Part shown: one piece after another, positions 9,994-20,575 of the stretch
Position numbering within the stretch: position 1 is the stretch's first letter
How the letters are laid out: each line of letters starts with the position of its first letter
NCBI GenBank assembly: GCA_015231755.1
Contig: JADGAZ010000017.1
Coordinates: 48,891 to 112,890, forward strand
Direction of reading: 5' to 3'
Length of the DNA: 64,000 bases
Source of the DNA: Magnetococcales bacterium
GTDB lineage: Bacteria > Pseudomonadota > Magnetococcia > Magnetococcales > Magnetaquicoccaceae
The notes under the pieces: model-generated
What the model was told of the DNA's origin: nothing
The model's database searches: none
The model's input: only the letters and a program-made list of their open reading frames with translations
Program-made: the position numbers and the translations under genes

Positions 9994-10545
9994 ATGAGTC
10001 CCGAGACCCTCGACAAACTCGAAGCAACCATGGCGGAACGTTTTCCCGAACTGCCCCGGGAAAAGCGGTCCGATGCCTTGATCGTGCGTGTGGAACCGGA
10101 TCGGCTGGTGGACACCATGACCCGGTTGCGGGATGATCCGGAACTGGATTTCAAGCTGATGATCGATCTGGCTGGTGTCCATTATCCGGAGCGGGAACAA
10201 CCGTTGGAAGTGGTGTATCAACTGTTGTCGGTCTACAAGAATCATCGCTTGCGGGTCAAGGTCGCCACCAGCGAAGGCGTGGCGGTGCCTTCGGTGATTC
10301 CGGTCTGGAGTTGCGCGGACTGGTACGAGCGGGAGGCGTATGATTTGCTGGGCATTCTCTTTTCCGGCCATCCGGATCTGAGACGCATCCTGAACGACTA
10401 TGATTTCGATGGCCATCCGTTGCGCAAGGATTTTCCGGTCACAGGCCGGGTTGAGGTGCGCTATGACGAGACCTTAGGCCGCATTGTCCGGGAACCGGTT
10501 GCCCTCGAACGGGTCAACCGCGAACCCTACCGCCACACTCTCTAG
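9994..10545 (+). CDS. nuoC: NADH-quinone oxidoreductase subunit C
   Basis: 183 residues from the ATG at 9994, four bases after nuoB. It carries the NuoC signature [20 protein letters not shown] and the end RKDFPVTG, which support the peripheral-arm scaffold role. It is encoded separately from nuoD, unlike the NuoCD fusion of enterobacteria. Open frame upstream of 9994 overlaps nuoB and is not part of the gene. Confidence 0.96.
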   Translation: MSPETLDKLEATMAERFPELPREKRSDALIVRVEPDRLVDTMTRLRDDPELDFKLMIDLAGVHYPEREQPLEVVYQLLSVYKNHRLRVKVATSEGVAVPSVIPVWSCADWYEREAYDLLGILFSGHPDLRRILNDYDFDGHPLRKDFPVTGRVEVRYDETLGRIVREPVALERVNREPYRHTL

Positions 10546-10556
10546 GAGCCGAGACG

Positions 10557-11747
10557 TTGGCGATGGAAACCCAATCGACAGAATTTCTCAATTATACGGT
10601 CAACTTCGGTCCCCAGCATCCGGCGGCTCATGGTGTGCTGCGTCTGCTTCTGGAACTGGACGGCGAAGTGGTGGAACGGGCCGATCCCCACATCGGATTT
10701 TTGCACCGGGGAACGGAAAAACTCCTGGAACACAAGACCTATCTTCAGGGCGTGCCCTACTTCGACCGTCTCGACTACATGTCGATGATGTCCGAGGAGC
10801 ATACCTGGGTGCTGGCGGTGGAAAAGCTCATGGGACTTCAGGTTCCCGAGCGCGCCCAGTACATCCGGGTGATCTTCGCGGAGTTGACCCGCATTCTCAA
10901 TCATCTGCTCTTTCTGGGCGCCCATGGCCTGGATGTGGGTGCCATGACCATGTTCATTTACTGTTTCCGGGAACGGGAGCGGATCATGGACATGTACGAG
11001 GCGGTGTGCGGGGCGCGCATGCACGCGGCCTACTTCCGTCCCGGTGGCGTCTCCAAGGATTTGCCGGATGGACTGGCGGAAAAGATTCAGTCGTTCACCG
11101 ATGATTTTCCGTCCAAGATCGATGAATACGAAACCCTGTTGACCAACAACCGCATCTGGAAGCAGCGGCTGGTGGATATCGGGGTGGTGACAGCCGCCGA
11201 AGCGTTGGATATGGGTTATGTCGGACCGATGCTGCGGGGATCGGGCATCGCCTGGGATCTGCGCAAGGCCGAGCCTTATGACGCTTATGATCGGGTGGCC
11301 TTCGATATCCCGGTGGGCAAGAATGGCGACAGCTATGACCGGTATCTGGTGCGGGTCGAAGAGATTCGTCAGAGCAACCGTATCATCCAGCAGTGCCTGA
11401 AGCAGATGCCAACCGGTCCGGTCAAAACCGAGAATTTCAAGAGTTCGGTGCCGTACCGCAAAGAGATGCAACAGGGCATGGAGTCCCTGATTCTGCACTT
11501 CAAGCAGTTCAGCGAAGGGTTCGAGGCTCCGGTTGGTGAGGTCTATGTGGCCACCGAATCCCCCAAGGGAGAATTCGGGGTCTACATCATTTCCCACGGT
11601 GGCAACAAACCCTATCGGGTGAAGATCCGCGCTGCCGGTTTCAACCATTTGCAATCCTTGAAGACCATTCTGAAAGGACACATGTTGGCCGATGTCACCA
11701 CCATCGTGGGGACCATCGACATCGTGTTTGGTGAAATCGACCGGTGA
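10557..11747 (+). CDS. nuoD: NADH-quinone oxidoreductase subunit D
   Basis: 396 residues; the 49-kDa subunit that forms the quinone cavity with NuoB. Family landmarks include [15 protein letters not shown] near the N-terminus, [12 protein letters not shown], and the C-terminal AGFNHLQSL and DIVFGEIDR. Two starts compete: TTG at 10557 with AGGAG eight bases upstream, and ATG at 10563 with the same site 14 bases away. Spacing favours TTG. The arginine next to the conserved histidines near the N-terminus is of the kind methylated in mitochondria by the NDUFAF7 homologue, and such a homologue is encoded just after this operon. Confidence 0.96.
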   Translation: MAMETQSTEFLNYTVNFGPQHPAAHGVLRLLLELDGEVVERADPHIGFLHRGTEKLLEHKTYLQGVPYFDRLDYMSMMSEEHTWVLAVEKLMGLQVPERAQYIRVIFAELTRILNHLLFLGAHGLDVGAMTMFIYCFRERERIMDMYEAVCGARMHAAYFRPGGVSKDLPDGLAEKIQSFTDDFPSKIDEYETLLTNNRIWKQRLVDIGVVTAAEALDMGYVGPMLRGSGIAWDLRKAEPYDAYDRVAFDIPVGKNGDSYDRYLVRVEEIRQSNRIIQQCLKQMPTGPVKTENFKSSVPYRKEMQQGMESLILHFKQFSEGFEAPVGEVYVATESPKGEFGVYIISHGGNKPYRVKIRAAGFNHLQSLKTILKGHMLADVTTIVGTIDIVFGEIDR

Positions 11748-11823
11748 TCGGCCATAACCGGACCTGTGGAAGTTTCAAGGTCTGGTCGGGTGTTATCGAC
11801 CTTTGCACGAGGCGTCGCGTTTG

Positions 11824-12336
11824 ATGAACGAGCGGAGTACACTATCCACGGGAGTCACGCCCCGGTTTTCCGAGGAGTCGCTGCGACAGATCGAAGTGAT
11901 CTTCCAGCGCTATCCGGCCGATCGGCGGCAATCAGCGGTCATGCCGATTCTCCATCTGGCCCAGCGGGAGTTCGGCGGTTGGCTCTCCCGGGAAAGCTTG
12001 GATTATGTGGCGGAACTGGTGGGCATGCCCCCGATCCGGGTGTACGAGGTGGCCACGTTCTACACCATGTACAACCTGAAGCCCGTGGGACGTTATCACA
12101 TTCAGGCCTGTACCAACATCTCCTGCTGGCTGTGCGGTTCGGATCAGGTCATGGATGCCCTGAAACGCAAACTCAAGCTGGCGGCAGGTCAGACCAGCGA
12201 AGACAAACGGTTCACCCTGGCCGAGGTGGAGTGCCTGGGGGCGTGTGTCAACGCGCCGATGATGCAGATCAATGACGATTACTATGAAAATTTGACTGCC
12301 GACAAGGTGGTCGAAATCATCGACCGTCTCCCTTGA
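11824..12336 (+). CDS. nuoE: NADH-quinone oxidoreductase subunit E (cluster N1a)
   Basis: 170 residues from the ATG at 11824; an in-frame TTG at 11803 is possible. The thioredoxin-like [2Fe-2S] domain is shown by CTNISC and the later CLGAC, giving the four Cys ligands of cluster N1a. It partners NuoF in the NADH dehydrogenase module. The 76-base gap after nuoD is the largest early in the operon. Confidence 0.95.
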   Translation: MNERSTLSTGVTPRFSEESLRQIEVIFQRYPADRRQSAVMPILHLAQREFGGWLSRESLDYVAELVGMPPIRVYEVATFYTMYNLKPVGRYHIQACTNISCWLCGSDQVMDALKRKLKLAAGQTSEDKRFTLAEVECLGACVNAPMMQINDDYYENLTADKVVEIIDRLP

Positions 12337-12383
12337 CCTGCGGCCATGCAAAACACGGCGGACTCCACAACGGATAACATCCC

Positions 12384-13646
12384 ATGAAGATCGTCTATCA
12401 GAATATTCACCTCGCCAACAGTCACACGATGGCCGTTTACGAAGCCAACGGGGGCTACAAGGCGTTGCTCAAGGCCATCGAACTGGGCAGCGACGAGGTT
12501 ATCGAAGAGGTCAAACGCTCCGGCATCCGGGGTCGGGGTGGCGCGGGATTTCCGGCGGGCCTCAAATGGTCCTTCATCCCCAAGAACGATCCTCGTCCCA
12601 AGTACCTCACCTGCAACGCCGACGAAGGCGAACCGGGCACCTGCAAGGACCGGGACATCATCCGCTACGATCCCCATCGTCTGATCGAAGGGATGATCAT
12701 CTGTGGCTTCGCGGTCGGAATCCAGCAGGGATACATCTACATTCGCGGTGAGTTCTACCGGGAGACGGAACGGCTTCAGGCCGCCATCGACGAAGCCTAT
12801 GCCAAAGGCATTTTGGGTGAGAATGTCTGTGGCAAGGGGGTGCGTTTCCATCTGGCAATCCATCGGGGTGGCGGGGCGTATGTGTGCGGCGAGGAGACGG
12901 GACTGATCGAGTCCATCGAGGGCAAAAAGGGTCAACCCCGCCTCAAGCCTCCGTTTCCAGCCAATATCGGTCTGTATGGCTGTCCTACGGTGATCAACAA
13001 CGTCGAAACCCTGGCCTCCATTCCCACCATCATTGAGCGGGGCGGGACGTGGTACGGCGGGTTGGGTGTGGCCAAGTCCAGTGGCACCAAGATTTTTTCG
13101 GTTTCCGGGCATGTCAACAAGCCCGGAAACTACGAAGTCGAACTGGGCATTCCCCTGAAAACCTTGCTGGAAGACCATGCCGGCGGCGTGCGTGGCGGTT
13201 GGAGCAATCTCAAGGGGGTGATTCCCGGCGGTTCCTCCTCTCCGATTCTGCCTGCGGAAGTGTGCGCCACCATTACCATGGATTACGACTCCCTGGGCAA
13301 GGCGGGCACCATGCTCGGCTCCGGGGCGGTCATTGTGCTCGACAAGTCGGTCTGCATCGTGCGGGCGGTTGCCCGGCTGTCGCGTTTTTACCGGCATGAG
13401 TCCTGTGGCCAATGCACACCGTGCCGCGAAGGGACCGGCTGGCTGGCGCAAATCATGACCCGCATGGAAGCGGGTCAAGGCACCCTCGAAGACATCGACC
13501 TGTTGCAAGACATCTGCGCCAACATCGGGGGCAAGACCATCTGCGCCCTGGGGGACGCGGCGGCAGGACCGGTGATGGGTGCAATCCGGGCGTTCAAGGA
13601 AGAGTTCATCTACCACGTGGAGCACGGCCGCTGCATGGCGGGATGA
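12384..13646 (+). CDS. nuoF: NADH-quinone oxidoreductase subunit F (FMN, NADH, cluster N3)
   Basis: 420 residues. The glycine-rich NADH-binding loop is [14 protein letters not shown]. The FMN site is [13 protein letters not shown]. The N3 [4Fe-4S] ligands lie in [12 protein letters not shown] plus a later Cys in GKTICALGD. It oxidises NADH and feeds electrons into the chain of clusters in NuoE, NuoG, NuoI and NuoB. Confidence 0.97.
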   Translation: MKIVYQNIHLANSHTMAVYEANGGYKALLKAIELGSDEVIEEVKRSGIRGRGGAGFPAGLKWSFIPKNDPRPKYLTCNADEGEPGTCKDRDIIRYDPHRLIEGMIICGFAVGIQQGYIYIRGEFYRETERLQAAIDEAYAKGILGENVCGKGVRFHLAIHRGGGAYVCGEETGLIESIEGKKGQPRLKPPFPANIGLYGCPTVINNVETLASIPTIIERGGTWYGGLGVAKSSGTKIFSVSGHVNKPGNYEVELGIPLKTLLEDHAGGVRGGWSNLKGVIPGGSSSPILPAEVCATITMDYDSLGKAGTMLGSGAVIVLDKSVCIVRAVARLSRFYRHESCGQCTPCREGTGWLAQIMTRMEAGQGTLEDIDLLQDICANIGGKTICALGDAAAGPVMGAIRAFKEEFIYHVEHGRCMAG

Positions 13647-13662
13647 GGAGCAAGCTTGCAAA

Positions 13663-16059
13663 ATGCCTACTCTGATCATCGACGGGAAGGAAATTGATGT
13701 CAAGCCTGGGACCTCCATCATGGAGGCCGCCAAGCTCCTGGGCATCTTTATTCCCCATTTTTGCTATCATCCCAAACTTCCCATCGCGGGCAACTGTCGC
13801 ATGTGCCTGGTGGAAGTGGAGAAAATGCCCAAGCCGGTGATCTCTTGCGCCATGCCGGTGAGCGAAGGCATGGTGGTGAAGACCGAATCCGACATGGTGC
13901 GCAAGGCGCGCCAGGGCGTTCTGGAATTTTTGCTGATCAACCATCCGCTGGATTGTCCGGTGTGCGATCAGGGCGGGGAGTGTACCCTCCAGGATCTGGC
14001 CATGAAATATGGTCCGGACCGCTCCCGCTTCCACGATCACAAACGTGAGGTGCCCAATTACGATCTGGGCCCCATCATCGAAACCGAGATGAACCGCTGC
14101 ATCCATTGCACCCGCTGCATCCGTTTTTCCGAGGATGTCTCCGGCGTCGAGCAGATGGGGGCGGTCTATCGGGGCGATCACATGCGGGTCGGACCGTTTG
14201 TGGACGCCATCCTGGATTCGGAATTGACCGGCAATCTGGCCGAAATCTGTCCGGTGGGCGCCTTGAATCTCAAGCCGTTCCATTTTCAGGCCAGAGGCTG
14301 GGAACTCAAGCATGCCGATGGGGTGTGTCCCCACTGTTCCGTGGGCTGTCATACCCGGGTGGATCATCTGGATGGTCGCATTCTGCGGGTCATGTCCCGC
14401 ACCTGGAACGAAGGCAACGAAACTTGGCTGTGCGACAAGGGCCGTTTCGCCAGCGATGGTCTGGGCGTCGAGCGTCTGTTGGCCCCGACGATCCGTGCGG
14501 ACAAGGCAAGCCAGCCGAAGAAGGTCAGTTGGCCCGAGGCGCTGGATCAGGCGGCCGCCATCTTGAAGTCGGTCAAACCCGAGGAGGTGGCGGGGTTGGC
14601 TTCCGACGCCATCCAGGGTGGAGAGGAGTTGTATGCCTTCCAGGAGTTCATGCGTCAGGTGGTGGGTACCCCCCATCTGGATCACCGGTTGCGTCAGCGG
14701 GATTTCAGCGGAGATGAGTTGGCCTTGACCCGGGCCGATCTGTTGATGAATACCCCTCTGTCCGATCTCAACGGCGCGGATGCCATTGTGCTGGTGGGGT
14801 GCGATCCCCGTTTTGAAACGCCGATCTTGAATCTGCGTCTGCGTCGCGCCACTCAGGGTGGAGCCCGTGTGATCGCGATTCATCCCAAGCGTTTGAACAG
14901 CAATCTGCTGAATCTGACCCAGCTTGTCGTGGCGCCGGGGGGAGAGGTGGCGCGTCTCAATCAGGCGCTGCTGGCCCTGGAAGCCAACGATGAGCAGGAT
15001 CCGGTGGCGGTTTTGCTGAAGTCGGCCAAAAAGCCGGTGATGATCCTGGGGGAGCATGCCATTCACCATCCGGAAGCCGAGGCTTTGCGCCGTCTGAGTG
15101 TGGCGCTGCTCGACAAGGTGGGTGCAATCGGTGCCCACTGGAATGGATTCAATCGGGTATCTGGCCGGGGCAACAGCGCGGCGGCCCAGGATCTGGGTGT
15201 GGTGCCCCATCGTGGGCCTGGATACACCCGTCTGGATGGGGTCGGCCTGAATGCCGCGGGCATCCTGGAAGCGGCTGCAGCTGGCCGGGTGAAGGTGCTG
15301 TTCTTGTTGGGTGTGGATCCCATCGCAGAGGCGTTGGATCAGGATCTGGCCAGGCGGGCCATGGAGAAGGCCCGGGTGATCCATCTGGGGGCGTTCGACG
15401 GCACGGCGGCGCAAATGGCCGAGGTGGTGCTGCCCGGATTGGCGCCGGGAGAAAAGCCCATGACCTTGACCAACGGCGAAGGCCGTGTGCAACGCAGTGC
15501 CCGTGCGGGGAATGGTCCTTTGGAGGCCAAAGAGGATTGGCGTATTCTGCGGGGCTTAAGCGATCGTTTTTCCGCTCCCCTGGGTTACAACGATCTGGAA
15601 GCCCTGCGCAAAAAGATGGCAGCCAGCGATCATCGGTATGATCTTTCCAAACTGGGGCCGGGCGAGTCGCCCCGGGCCTGTGATCACAGCCCGGTGACCA
15701 AAGGTTTGCCCGTGACCGTGAACGGCGCAGATGGGGTCGGCGGCATTCGACTGGTGCTGGACTCCTCCTTCTACCGGGATGATCCGGTGGCGTGGCGCTC
15801 CAAGGTCATGGCCAAGCTGGCCCGGGATGGACGGTTGCGGATTCATCCGGACGACGCCGCTGGCATGGCGATTGTTCAGAATGGTTTGGTTCGGGTGCTG
15901 CACGGGGAAAAGCGGGTCGAAATTCGGGCCGAGTTGGACAAGAATGTACCCCATGGGGTGGTTTTTGGCGACTTTGGACCGGGTGAAAGCTCCTTGCGCG
16001 GGTTGTGCGATTACACCAGCGGTTTCCCGAAAGTGAGCCTGGTCGCCTTGCCCGGATGA
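13663..16059 (+). CDS. nuoG: NADH-quinone oxidoreductase subunit G
   Basis: 798 residues from the ATG at 13663. The N-terminal [2Fe-2S] cluster N1b is bound by Cys34, Cys45, Cys48 and Cys62. N5 uses a His plus Cys in HPLDCPVCDQGGEC, and N4 uses CIHCTRC with a later CPVGAL. Beyond these, Cys222-x2-Cys225-x3-Cys229-x27-Cys257 matches the ligand set for the off-pathway cluster N7, which mitochondrial-type subunits lack. The C-terminal part is a molybdopterin-oxidoreductase-like fold without evident cofactor. Start codons further upstream fall inside nuoF and are rejected. Confidence 0.96.
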   Translation: MPTLIIDGKEIDVKPGTSIMEAAKLLGIFIPHFCYHPKLPIAGNCRMCLVEVEKMPKPVISCAMPVSEGMVVKTESDMVRKARQGVLEFLLINHPLDCPVCDQGGECTLQDLAMKYGPDRSRFHDHKREVPNYDLGPIIETEMNRCIHCTRCIRFSEDVSGVEQMGAVYRGDHMRVGPFVDAILDSELTGNLAEICPVGALNLKPFHFQARGWELKHADGVCPHCSVGCHTRVDHLDGRILRVMSRTWNEGNETWLCDKGRFASDGLGVERLLAPTIRADKASQPKKVSWPEALDQAAAILKSVKPEEVAGLASDAIQGGEELYAFQEFMRQVVGTPHLDHRLRQRDFSGDELALTRADLLMNTPLSDLNGADAIVLVGCDPRFETPILNLRLRRATQGGARVIAIHPKRLNSNLLNLTQLVVAPGGEVARLNQALLALEANDEQDPVAVLLKSAKKPVMILGEHAIHHPEAEALRRLSVALLDKVGAIGAHWNGFNRVSGRGNSAAAQDLGVVPHRGPGYTRLDGVGLNAAGILEAAAAGRVKVLFLLGVDPIAEALDQDLARRAMEKARVIHLGAFDGTAAQMAEVVLPGLAPGEKPMTLTNGEGRVQRSARAGNGPLEAKEDWRILRGLSDRFSAPLGYNDLEALRKKMAASDHRYDLSKLGPGESPRACDHSPVTKGLPVTVNGADGVGGIRLVLDSSFYRDDPVAWRSKVMAKLARDGRLRIHPDDAAGMAIVQNGLVRVLHGEKRVEIRAELDKNVPHGVVFGDFGPGESSLRGLCDYTSGFPKVSLVALPG

Positions 16060-16122
16060 TCGGGCCGTGGGGGTCGGACAGGATGCGGTATTGTGGCGTT
16101 TCAAGCGTGGACCGGGGACAAA

Positions 16123-17166
16123 ATGCCTGAATTTCTGAATCCAATCTTGGGAACCATCCATGGCTACGGGGTAGGACTCCTGGGAGCCACCTTGTGGACG
16201 GTGGTTTGGACCGTGATCAAGATCGTGATCCTTCTGGCTCCGGTACTGTTCATGGTCACCTACATCACCCTGGCGGAACGCAAGATCATCGGGTTCATGC
16301 AGGTGCGTTATGGACCCAACCGGGTGGGCTTCTGGGGGATTCTGCAACCCCTGGCGGATGCGGCGAAACTGCTGTTCAAAGAGTTGCTGCTGCCGGAAAA
16401 GGCGGACAAGGTCATCTTTCTGCTGGCCCCGGCCCTGACCCTGGTTCCGGCCTTGATCGCCTGGGCGGTGATTCCCTTTGCGCCGGGTCTGGTGCTGGCG
16501 GATATCAACATCGGCATTCTCTACATCCTGGCCATCTCCTCGTTGGGGGTGTACGGCATCATCATGGCAGGATGGGGCTCCAACAACCGCTTCAGCTTTC
16601 TGGGCGGATTGCGTTCGGCGGCCCAGATGGTCTCTTATGAAGTCTCCATGGGCTTCACGCTCATTCCGGTGGTGCTGCTTTCGGGAAGTCTCAACCTCAC
16701 CGACGTGGTCAATGCCCAAAAGAGTGTCTGGTTCGTGGTGCCGTTGTTGCCCATGTTCGTGATCTATTTCATCTCCGTGGTGGCCGAGACCAACCGTGCC
16801 CCCTTCGATCTGCCCGAGGCCGAAGCCGAACTGGTGGCCGGGTTCATCACCGAATATTCCGCCATGAGTTCCGGACTGTTCTTCATGGGTGAATACGCCA
16901 ACATGATCCTGGTGTCGTTCATGGGATCGATTCTCTTTCTGGGCGGTTGGCTGCCCCCGGCCCAGTTCCTCTCCTTCATTCCGGGGATCATCTGGCTGGG
17001 CATCAAGGCGGGATTGTTGCTGTTCGTCTTTTTGTGGATCCGGGCTACCTTTCCCCGCTACCGTTATGATCAACTCATGCGTCTGGGCTGGAAAGTGTTC
17101 CTCCCCATCTCGCTGTTGTGGATCTTTGTCACCGGACTGGGTGTGCTTCTTTTCGGCAAGGCGTAA
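16123..17166 (+). CDS. nuoH: NADH-quinone oxidoreductase subunit H
   Basis: 347 residues from the ATG at 16123; an earlier in-frame GTG at 16093 would add ten unsupported residues. It is a polytopic membrane subunit at the junction between the hydrophilic arm and the proton pumps. It carries [20 protein letters not shown] and the acidic loop [20 protein letters not shown] that lines the quinone entry channel. Confidence 0.96.
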   Translation: MPEFLNPILGTIHGYGVGLLGATLWTVVWTVIKIVILLAPVLFMVTYITLAERKIIGFMQVRYGPNRVGFWGILQPLADAAKLLFKELLLPEKADKVIFLLAPALTLVPALIAWAVIPFAPGLVLADINIGILYILAISSLGVYGIIMAGWGSNNRFSFLGGLRSAAQMVSYEVSMGFTLIPVVLLSGSLNLTDVVNAQKSVWFVVPLLPMFVIYFISVVAETNRAPFDLPEAEAELVAGFITEYSAMSSGLFFMGEYANMILVSFMGSILFLGGWLPPAQFLSFIPGIIWLGIKAGLLLFVFLWIRATFPRYRYDQLMRLGWKVFLPISLLWIFVTGLGVLLFGKA

Positions 17167-17178
17167 GGAGACGCTAAG

Positions 17179-17673
17179 ATGGGTTTGAATTTCAAGGCGT
17201 TGGCGGATACGTTCGCCTTAAGGGAGTTGGCTGCGGGCATGGCCGTCACCTTGCGGCACATGTTCAAGCCCCACATCACCATTCAATACCCCGAGGAGCG
17301 CACGCCGCTTTCTCCCCGGTTCCGGGGCGAACACGCCCTGCGACGGGACGAGGCGGGCAAGGAGCGCTGTGTGGCCTGCAAACTGTGCGAGGCCGTCTGT
17401 CCGGCCCAGGCGATCTATATCGAGATCGACCCCACCAGTGTGGCCGAACAGCGGTTGACCAAGGTTTACAGCATCGACGAAACCAAGTGCATCTTCTGTG
17501 GTTTTTGTCAGGAGGCCTGTCCGGTGGATGCCATCGTGCTGGGGCCGAATTTCGAGTTTCATGGATACAAGCGCGAGGATCTCTTTTATGACAAGGCCAA
17601 ACTCCTGGCCAACGGCGAGCGTTGGAAAAAGGAAATCGACGCCAACCTGGCCGCAGATGCCAAGTACCGTTAG
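17179..17673 (+). CDS. nuoI: NADH-quinone oxidoreductase subunit I (clusters N6a/N6b)
   Basis: 164 residues. Two ferredoxin-type [4Fe-4S] motifs, [12 protein letters not shown] and [12 protein letters not shown], bind N6a and N6b. An N-terminal amphipathic stretch anchors the subunit to the membrane arm. It starts 12 bases after nuoH with GGAG upstream. Confidence 0.96.
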   Translation: MGLNFKALADTFALRELAAGMAVTLRHMFKPHITIQYPEERTPLSPRFRGEHALRRDEAGKERCVACKLCEAVCPAQAIYIEIDPTSVAEQRLTKVYSIDETKCIFCGFCQEACPVDAIVLGPNFEFHGYKREDLFYDKAKLLANGERWKKEIDANLAADAKYR

Positions 17674-17689
17674 GTGGAGTGCATAGATC

Positions 17690-18286
17690 ATGGCAGCGGA
17701 TCTCGTGTTTTATTTTTTTTCGGCCATCACCGTGGGGGCAGCCCTGGGGGTGATTATCAGTCGGAATCAGGTCCATTCGGTCCTGTTTCTGATTCTGGCC
17801 TTTTTCAACACCGCCGGACTTTTTGTCCTGCTCCAGGCGGAGTTTCTGGCCGCTCTGTTGGTCATCGTCTACATGGGCGCTGTGGCCGTGTTGTTCTTGT
17901 TTGTGGTGATGATGCTCGACGTGGATTTCGAGGAGTTGCGTCGGGGCGCCTTGCAGCATCTACCCATGGGAATCGCTGTGGGTGCGGTGCTCGCAGTTGA
18001 GTTTGCCTTCATTCTCAATGGGGTCCATGTGGACGGACCGGCCCAGGCCGCTGGAGTCCCGGTCACGAATACCGTGGCCATTGGTCAACTGCTGTATACC
18101 CGCTTTCTGTTGCCCTTCGAGATCGCCTCGTTGATTCTGCTGGTGGCCTTGATTGGCGCGGTGGTGCTGACCTTGCGGAAGCGCAAGGGGGTCAAGCGTC
18201 AGGATATCTCCAATCAGGTCGCCCGTACACGGGAAGAGGCTGTCAAACTGGTCCAGGTCGCCTCGGGTGAGGGAGCCAAGCCATGA
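17690..18286 (+). CDS. nuoJ: NADH-quinone oxidoreductase subunit J
   Basis: 198 residues with five predicted membrane helices. The conserved helix 3 segment [20 protein letters not shown] is involved in coupling. It overlaps nuoK by four bases (ATGA). The C-terminus has a charged tail after the last helix. Confidence 0.95.
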   Translation: MAADLVFYFFSAITVGAALGVIISRNQVHSVLFLILAFFNTAGLFVLLQAEFLAALLVIVYMGAVAVLFLFVVMMLDVDFEELRRGALQHLPMGIAVGAVLAVEFAFILNGVHVDGPAQAAGVPVTNTVAIGQLLYTRFLLPFEIASLILLVALIGAVVLTLRKRKGVKRQDISNQVARTREEAVKLVQVASGEGAKP

Positions 18287-18585
18287 GTCTGCATCATTTT
18301 CTGATCCTGAGTGCCATTCTGTTCACCATCGGCATCGTCGGGATCTTTCTGAACCGGCGCAACATGATCATCATTTTGATGAGCATCGAGCTGATCCTGT
18401 TGGCGGTGAATATCAACTTTGTGGCCTTCTCCCACTATCTCGGGGATGTGTCGGGTCAGATCTTCACCTTCTTCGTCATGACCGTGGCCGCCGCCGAAGC
18501 CGCCATTGGTCTGGCCATTCTGGTCGCCTTTTTCCGTAACCGATCCACCATTGACGTGGAAGAGATCGACTCCCTGAAGGGCTAG
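18283..18585 (+). CDS. nuoK: NADH-quinone oxidoreductase subunit K
   Basis: 100 residues and three helices, the usual length. The buried glutamates of the proton path are seen in [11 protein letters not shown] and [13 protein letters not shown]. It starts inside the stop of nuoJ. Confidence 0.96.
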   Translation: MSLHHFLILSAILFTIGIVGIFLNRRNMIIILMSIELILLAVNINFVAFSHYLGDVSGQIFTFFVMTVAAAEAAIGLAILVAFFRNRSTIDVEEIDSLKG

Positions 18586-18624
18586 AAGTTAAGATACCCA
18601 CCTGAAGCGGGATTTAAGACGACT

Positions 18625-20556
18625 ATGAGCAAGAACCTCCTGATTATCCTACTGCCTCTCGTCGGCTCCATGATCGCCGGGCTTTTCGGACGGCGTTACC
18701 TGGGCAATGCGATGAGCCGTCTGGTCACCATCGCCTGCATGGTGGGTGCCCTGGCCTTGTCGATCCAGGCCTTCCTGGCCATTGCGGTGGGGGATGCCCC
18801 CACGGTCCATGAGCAGATCTTCTCCTGGATCGTCTCCGGGAAGTTCAAGGTCTCCTTCGCCATTCTTCTCGACCGGCTGACCGTGATCATGCTGGTGGTG
18901 GTCAATGGGGTCTCCACCCTGGTCCACATCTACTCTGTGGGCTACATGGAAGAGGATCCGGACCACGCCCGCTTTTTTTCGTATCTCTCCTTTTTCACCT
19001 TTTCCATGCTCATGCTGGTGACGGGTGACAATTTCCTCCAACTCTTCTTCGGTTGGGAAGGGGTGGGGCTGGCTTCTTATCTGCTCATCGGCTTCTGGTT
19101 CACCAAGGAATCCGCCTGCAATGCGGCCATCAAGGCCTTTTTGGTCAACCGTGTCGGCGATTTCGGTTTTGCCTTGGGCATCTTCACCATCTATATGGTG
19201 TTCGGCACTCTGGACTATGCCGAGGTGTTCCGCATGGCCGGAAGCGGGCAATTCCAGCCTACCATGGATTTCCCCCTGTGGGGAGCCGTGCCCACCATCA
19301 CCTTGATCTGTCTGCTGCTGTTCATTGGTGCCATGGGCAAATCCGCCCAGTTGGGCCTGCACACCTGGTTGCCGGACGCCATGGAAGGTCCGACCCCGGT
19401 TTCCGCCTTGATCCATGCCGCCACCATGGTCACCGCCGGTGTCTTCATGGTCTGCCGCGCCTCGCCGCTGTTTGAACTCTCCCAGACCGCTCTCAACGTG
19501 GTGACGGTGGTGGGGGCTTCCACCGCCCTGTTCGCCGCCACCGTGGGTCTGGTGCAAAACGACATCAAGCGGGTGATCGCCTATTCCACCTGTTCCCAGT
19601 TGGGTTACATGTTTTTTGCCGCCGGTGTTTCCGCTTATCCCGCCGCCATGTTTCATCTGTTCACCCATGCCTTCTTCAAGGCGCTGCTGTTCCTGGGGGC
19701 TGGCGCGGTGATTCATGCCATGCACCACGAGCAGGATATGCGCCATATGGGGGGACTGTTCAAGAAGATCCCCATCACCTATGCGGTCATGATGATCGGC
19801 ACTTTGGCCTTGACCGGCTTTCCGTATCTGGCGGGTTTTTACTCCAAGGACGCCATTTTGGAATCCGCCTATGCCGCCCATACCACGGTGGGCACACTGG
19901 CCTGGATCATGGGCATGCTCGCCGCCATTCTGACCACCTTTTATTCGTTCCGGCTGGTCTTCATGACCTTCCACGGCGCCCCCCCGAAGGATCATCACGC
20001 CAAGCATGCCTATGACCACGCCCACGAGGCCCCCTGGTCCATGCGCTTTCCGTTGCTGGTGTTGGCCATCGGCTCCTTGATCTGCGGTGTGCTGGGACAG
20101 ACCATGGTCCATGAAGGGTGGTTCAAGGAGGCGATCTTCATCGCCAAAGGACACGATGCCCTGGCCCACGCCCATCATGTGGCCGCCTGGGTCAAATGGT
20201 CTCCTTTCGGCATGTTCATCATCGGTCTGGCCTTGGCGTGGTTGCTGTATGTCAAAACCCCCACCCTGCCTGCCATCATGGCTGGACATTGGCGCAACAT
20301 CTATCAGTTCCTGCTCAATGCCTGGTATTTCGACCGGCTCTACGATCGTCTGTTCGTGCGTCCCGCACGTCAGATCGGACAAGGTCTGTGGCAGACGGGT
20401 GATGTGACCATCATCGATGGCTTCGGTGTCAACGGCGTGGCCGCCACGGTTGGACGCTTGGCACAGGGGCTCAAGCGGCTTCAGACCGGCTATGTCTATC
20501 ATTATGCCTTTGCCATGGTGATCGGGCTGTTGGTCCTGATCACGGTGTATGCTTGA
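18625..20556 (+). CDS. nuoL: NADH-quinone oxidoreductase subunit L
   Basis: 643 residues; the distal antiporter-like proton pump. Landmarks are FFGWEGVGLASYLLIGFW with the key Glu, KSAQLGLHTWLPDAMEGPTP with Lys and His of the channel, and HLFTHAFFKALLFLGAG. The C-terminal extension, roughly residues 480-643, is the long lateral helix region ending in a final membrane anchor. It is preceded by a 39-base gap. Confidence 0.96.
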   Translation: MSKNLLIILLPLVGSMIAGLFGRRYLGNAMSRLVTIACMVGALALSIQAFLAIAVGDAPTVHEQIFSWIVSGKFKVSFAILLDRLTVIMLVVVNGVSTLVHIYSVGYMEEDPDHARFFSYLSFFTFSMLMLVTGDNFLQLFFGWEGVGLASYLLIGFWFTKESACNAAIKAFLVNRVGDFGFALGIFTIYMVFGTLDYAEVFRMAGSGQFQPTMDFPLWGAVPTITLICLLLFIGAMGKSAQLGLHTWLPDAMEGPTPVSALIHAATMVTAGVFMVCRASPLFELSQTALNVVTVVGASTALFAATVGLVQNDIKRVIAYSTCSQLGYMFFAAGVSAYPAAMFHLFTHAFFKALLFLGAGAVIHAMHHEQDMRHMGGLFKKIPITYAVMMIGTLALTGFPYLAGFYSKDAILESAYAAHTTVGTLAWIMGMLAAILTTFYSFRLVFMTFHGAPPKDHHAKHAYDHAHEAPWSMRFPLLVLAIGSLICGVLGQTMVHEGWFKEAIFIAKGHDALAHAHHVAAWVKWSPFGMFIIGLALAWLLYVKTPTLPAIMAGHWRNIYQFLLNAWYFDRLYDRLFVRPARQIGQGLWQTGDVTIIDGFGVNGVAATVGRLAQGLKRLQTGYVYHYAFAMVIGLLVLITVYA

Positions 20557-20575
20557 ACGGCGGGAGAATTTGGCG

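Noticed and set aside
13606-15492. A 628-codon minus-strand frame
   Set aside because: Antisense shadow of nuoG, with no domain pattern.
20549-20575. Earlier nuoM start overlapping nuoL
   Set aside because: It adds nine charged residues absent from the family. The ATG at 20576 has a good ribosome site.
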